Of a DNA stretch of 64,000 nt, positions 63,997-64,000 are shown in pieces (position 1 is the first letter of the stretch; every line of letters begins with the position of its first letter). Source of the DNA: Dactylosporangium sp040689395. GTDB lineage: Bacteria > Actinomycetota > Actinomycetes > Mycobacteriales > Micromonosporaceae. Made by a program: the position numbers and the translations under genes. Below the pieces are notes generated by a model. It ran no database searches, had not been told where the DNA came from, and saw nothing but the letters and a program-made list of their open reading frames with translations. The DNA is taken from assembly GCF_040689395.1 (NCBI RefSeq), contig NZ_JBFAZX010000027.1, positions 1 through 64,000 on the forward strand, read 5' to 3'.

Positions 63997-64000
63997 AATG

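Noticed and set aside
63750..64000. LexA or PafBC site upstream of imuA'
   Set aside because: TTGGCGGTC on the minus strand (around 63917) resembles the PafBC -35 element but has no TANNNT box at the required spacing, and no LexA palindrome is present.

Overview
This 64 kb window is chromosomal core DNA from a very GC-rich actinomycete, most likely Micromonosporaceae (Actinoplanes or Micromonospora type). That placement rests on the order dnaE1, rluD, lspA, traR/dksA, divIVA, yggT, sepF, yggS, ftsZ and the rest of the dcw cluster, followed by murT-gatD and leuS, on the very high third-position GC, and on the protein sequences. It is an inference without a database search. I see no rRNA, tRNA, CRISPR array, prophage or insertion sequence.

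Layout. 1-518 is non-coding: a hairpin-forming repeat (102-166) and degenerate 73-80 bp tandem repeats. 519-7028 (minus) holds a four-TM protein, DNA polymerase III alpha, a MinD/ParA-like ATPase and a membrane-anchored protein. A secreted GH18 chitinase (7157-8650, plus) interrupts. 8656-13628 (minus) holds rluD, lspA (apparent CTG start), a TraR/DksA-type regulator with a long basic tail, a cation/proton antiporter, a DUF167 protein and a membrane protein. 13889-31841 (minus) is the division and cell-wall cluster, in transcription order mraZ, rsmH, ftsL, ftsI, murE, murF, mraY, ftsW, murG, murC, ftsQ, ftsZ, yggS, sepF, yggT, divIVA. murD is absent from its usual place between mraY and ftsW. 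murT-gatD (lipid II amidation) run divergently from mraZ and converge on leuS.

37141-44186 carries a leuS leader-peptide attenuator, a transmembrane Ser/Thr kinase, and the divergent moxR, DUF58, transglutaminase operon. 44806-48584 (minus) holds a DUF3040 protein, DNA polymerase IV, an alkaline-phosphatase-superfamily protein and a methyltransferase. 48588-54403 is a thiamine locus (thiE-thiO, TPP riboswitch, thiS-thiG-second thiE-thiD-thiC). An aldo/keto reductase and four small unknown genes follow. 57732-63749 (minus) is the imuA'-imuB-dnaE2 mutasome operon.

Most notable regulation: (1) upstream of leuS, a 12-codon leader ORF with tandem rare CTT CTT leucine codons, apparently leaderless, followed by an intrinsic terminator; (2) three GTGGAG boxes at exact 10-bp spacing inside the mraZ promoter, with a similar array facing murT; (3) a tandem 16-bp direct repeat at the chitinase promoter; (4) a dyad and TTGACA promoter in the ftsQ-ftsZ spacer.
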